Source of the DNA: Acetobacterium wieringae
GTDB lineage: Bacteria; Bacillota; Clostridia; Eubacteriales; Eubacteriaceae
NCBI RefSeq assembly: GCF_001766835.1
Contig: NZ_LKEU01000043.1
Location: 1-64,000, forward strand
DNA length: 64,000 nucleotides
Direction of reading: 5' to 3'
The notes under the pieces: model-generated
Told to the model about the DNA's origin: nothing
Database searches by the model: none
The model's input: only the letters and a program-made list of their open reading frames with translations
Shown here: in pieces, positions 62,457 to 64,000 of the stretch
Layout: every line of letters begins with the position of its first letter
Position numbering within the stretch: position 1 is the first letter of the stretch
Program-made: the position numbers and the translations under genes

Positions 62457-62644
62457 TATCCTTCTCCTCTCTTATTGCTATTCGTGTAATAAATACAGCC
62501 TGTCTGTTTGTCCGGATGCTTCAACGCTTTGACGTCTAAACAATGTCCGTTATGATTGTACCCACACTCTGTTCGTTCACATCTGGTACAGATACCACCG
62601 CATCCCCAACGGTTAATGCAGTATAAACATTTGTCCTCATTCAT
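62456..62644 (-). CDS. Small Cys-rich phage protein
   Basis: ATG 62644 behind AAAAGGTG gives 62 residues. CLYCINRWGCGGICTRCERTECGYN and a later CIYY give nine cysteines, so a zinc-binding knuckle is likely. First gene after the late promoter. Function unknown. Confidence 0.6.
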   Translation of the reverse strand: MNEDKCLYCINRWGCGGICTRCERTECGYNHNGHCLDVKALKHPDKQTGCIYYTNSNKRGEG

Positions 62645-62714
62645 TCGCTCACCTTTTAAATATAAAAAGACACCGGTTTCCCGATGTCTCATTTACATAA
62701 TTTTACTTGTACAC

Positions 62715-62743
62715 ATTATAAACTCTATATATAGCGCACACAA
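62715..62743 (-). promoter_or_regulatory. Predicted late promoter of the prophage
   Basis: On the minus strand TTGTGT (62743-62738), a 17-base spacer and TATAAT (62720-62715). It stands between the ArpU-like regulator gene and the first gene of the packaging/structural operon. Confidence 0.6.
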
Positions 62744-62760
62744 TAGCACCAATTGTGCGC
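62734..62760. promoter_or_regulatory. Inverted repeat overlapping the late promoter
   Basis: GCGCACA (62734-62740) and TGTGCGC (62754-62760) frame the -35 region; a further TGTGCA follows at 62766. Suitable site for the ArpU-like regulator encoded just upstream or for a repressor. Confidence 0.5.
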
Positions 62761-62782
62761 TGATTGTGCATTTGTCAAGTGC

Positions 62783-63343
62783 TTAAGTAAATAGCTCCAC
62801 AATTGCCTCATCACTGAATAGGATTATCTTCAGCTCATTCACCAACCGGCTTTTATTCCTGGTAATCGTTGATATATCTTTTCCGAACATCTCAGCAATC
62901 TGTTCATGTGTTTTGCTTTCAAAATACTTTGCCGGGATGATTTCATAATAAGGATCCTCGATAAGCTTGCCCAATGCATCGTCAATAAGTTTGACTGATC
63001 GCTTTGTTCTTTCCAGTGATAGCTCATATGCGTCGTGCTTCTCTTTAATAATCTCATCGATATCCTTAGTCCCTTGCGACTGCTTTGAGTATCTGACAAT
63101 GTCAGCGCTCTTACCTGCTGGGAAGAAGTTTGATTCATGGGATAGAACCTCTTCCCGCTCCTTTATAATCTGCTTAAACTTCGGATAATTATAAAGGAGC
63201 GATTCTGTTTTTTTAAAGGTTGATCGCTTATTATCTTTCATCAGGTTTCCCTTCTGAAATTTCAATAGCGTCATTGATGATGAACACTCCGCCGCCTCTT
63301 CTGCTGTCGTTTTTATGATTGCCATTAATCTTTCGTCGTTCAT
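62783..63343 (-). CDS. ArpU/RinA-like phage late transcription regulator
   Basis: 186 residues. The C-terminal part (SVKLIDDALGKLIEDPYYEIIPAKYFESKTHEQIAEMFGKDISTITRNKSRLVNELKIIL) is a sigma-factor-like helix-turn-helix, as in ArpU/RinA-type activators of phage late genes. A basic, Lys-rich N-terminal half precedes it. The gene is the last before the late promoter, as usual for such regulators. Confidence 0.78.
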   Translation of the reverse strand: MNDERLMAIIKTTAEEAAECSSSMTLLKFQKGNLMKDNKRSTFKKTESLLYNYPKFKQIIKEREEVLSHESNFFPAGKSADIVRYSKQSQGTKDIDEIIKEKHDAYELSLERTKRSVKLIDDALGKLIEDPYYEIIPAKYFESKTHEQIAEMFGKDISTITRNKSRLVNELKIILFSDEAIVELFT

Positions 63344-63351
63344 TTTTCCCC

Positions 63352-63765
63352 CTAATTCGTTCTTAACAATATTCTCTCTTTTCTTTTTTTCTCTGCCCTC
63401 TTATGCTCCATAGAGCAACCATTACTCTTTTCCCATCCCATCGGCAAAATTATTGTATCTGCAGCATCCAGCATATTAAAGCACCTGATCATTGCCTCTT
63501 CATGTGGCATATCTTCTGGGATGATCTGCAAAGGTCGAATGATCCGGATACCTGGATTCTCATTGATGATTCTCTGATATAGAAACTCTTCTCTGATTTT
63601 ATTTTCTTTAATGCTTTTTCCCCCGGTCGTACATGGGTGAGCCAAATAATATATTTTGTTTTCATCAAGCTTTTGTATCCGTCCAGCAAATGTAACCTCC
63701 CATGCATGCCCTACATTTATGAATGCTTCCCCAATTCTACTGAGCGCCGTTTCAACTTCTCCCAC
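63352..63765 (-). CDS. DUF4406-like (nucleoside deoxyribosyltransferase fold) protein
   Basis: The conserved part starts near residue 36: KIYYLAHPCTTGGKSIKENK, later PHEEAMIRCFNMLDAADTIILPMGWEKSNGCSMEHKRAEK. This is the DUF4406 pattern (fold of nucleoside 2-deoxyribosyltransferases), common in phages; probably nucleotide metabolism. The start is uncertain: the frame is open to GTG 63765, inside the previous gene, and no in-frame ATG is well placed. Confidence 0.7.
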   Translation of the reverse strand: MGEVETALSRIGEAFINVGHAWEVTFAGRIQKLDENKIYYLAHPCTTGGKSIKENKIREEFLYQRIINENPGIRIIRPLQIIPEDMPHEEAMIRCFNMLDAADTIILPMGWEKSNGCSMEHKRAEKKRKERILLRTN

Positions 63766-63899
63766 AGGCTGGATAACTTCATCTTTGGTTTTTCACCATA
63801 AACGATAGTTTTTAATTTCTCGATCTCCATGTATGACGCAACGATCCACATTAATGTGACAACGCCAATCAGAATAACCAGTAATGTTAAAATATCCAT
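63717..63899 (-). CDS. Small phage membrane protein
   Basis: 60 residues: one membrane helix (ILTLLVILIGVVTLMWIVASYM) and a basic tail. Located in the early-to-late border of the prophage. Function unknown. Confidence 0.55.
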   Translation of the reverse strand: MDILTLLVILIGVVTLMWIVASYMEIEKLKTIVYGEKPKMKLSSLWEKLKRRSVELGKHS

Positions 63900-63902
63900 G
63901 TT

Positions 63903-64000
63903 CTATGCCTCTGGATAAACGCCATCATCGTCTGGTAACACATCACGATAATCAACCTGACCGGGTATTCTGCTTGTTGAAATACTCGGTCTTATTTCGT
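63903..64000 (-). CDS. C-terminal end of a further phage gene, cut by the window edge
   Basis: The minus-strand frame EIRPSISTSRIPGQVDYRDV, LPDDDGVYPEA-stop is open to the edge. Three bases separate its stop from the next start, as in the rest of the operon. No family can be told from 31 residues. Confidence 0.5.
   Translation of the reverse strand, partial: EIRPSISTSRIPGQVDYRDVLPDDDGVYPEA

Larger units (their letters stand above)
40785..64000 (-). mobile_element. Prophage, siphovirus type with HK97-fold head, incomplete at right edge
   Basis: An unbroken minus-strand series runs from a late regulator through packaging, head, tail, baseplate, fibre and lysis genes in the canonical siphovirus order. 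No gene in the visible part is broken, so the phage may be functional. Integrase, repressor and replication genes must lie beyond 64000. No attachment site could be located; the left boundary is placed at the late-operon terminator but may include the KAP gene. Confidence 0.9.

Noticed and set aside
1..64000. CRISPR array or tRNA genes
   Set aside because: No regularly spaced repeat series and no tRNA-like cloverleaf with conserved loops were noticed on either strand.

Overview
The window looks like a chromosomal stretch of an acetogenic Firmicute, most likely Acetobacterium or a close relative. I infer this from a methyl-transfer gene set typical of acetogens growing on methylated compounds: a corrinoid protein, a methyltetrahydrofolate methyltransferase, three UroD-type methyltransferases and two GcvT/LigM-like proteins. 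Strong AGGAGG-type ribosome binding sites and SPP1/HK97-type phage genes fit the same assignment. No rRNA, tRNA, CRISPR array or riboswitch was recognised.

Region 1 (1-12.3 kb) is accessory and much rearranged. It opens with the end of a transposon ATPase gene, followed by an Fe-S protein/MarR operon with a perfect 16-bp palindrome upstream. A TetR / UDP-glycosyltransferase module is present twice as a direct repeat (2.78-4.71 kb and 7.94-9.88 kb). The first copy has a glycosyltransferase broken by a 14-bp deletion but keeps a Mef-like efflux gene. The second has an intact glycosyltransferase but no efflux gene. A class II Fic protein, a NimA-like flavoprotein, an IS256-family element and several gene remnants fill the rest.

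Region 2 (12.4-34 kb) is a methyl-transfer island. Five genes on the minus strand (27.95 to 24.36 kb) read as one operon: UroD-type methyltransferase, G3E GTPase, His-rich small protein, methyltetrahydrofolate methyltransferase and corrinoid protein. Around it lie two full-length GcvT/LigM-like methyltransferases and one internally deleted copy, a second UroD-type gene, an old-yellow-enzyme-type reductase, two paralogous 160-residue membrane proteins and a chemoreceptor with many tandem HAMP-like units. Four PucR/CdaR-type regulators (plus a decayed fifth) mostly sit divergent from a methyltransferase gene. In the working model the UroD or GcvT enzymes demethylate different substrates, the corrinoid protein and MeTr pass methyl groups to tetrahydrofolate, and each regulator senses its own substrate. 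Collapsed copies of a corrinoid gene and a GcvT-like gene show the island has shrunk as well as grown.

Region 3 (34.2-40.7 kb) holds a third UroD-type gene whose upstream region is interrupted by an IS21-family element next to a LysR regulator, a RelB/YafQ-type toxin-antitoxin pair with a damaged toxin, and an AT-rich KAP-type P-loop NTPase.

Region 4 (40.8-64 kb, running off the right end) is a prophage of siphovirus type, read entirely on the minus strand: ArpU-like late regulator, HNH, terminases, portal, protease, capsid, connectors, tail tube, G/T chaperones with a -1 frameshift, tape measure, Dit, Gp37-like baseplate protein, fibres, holin and a three-domain endolysin. The integrase and early genes must lie beyond the right edge.
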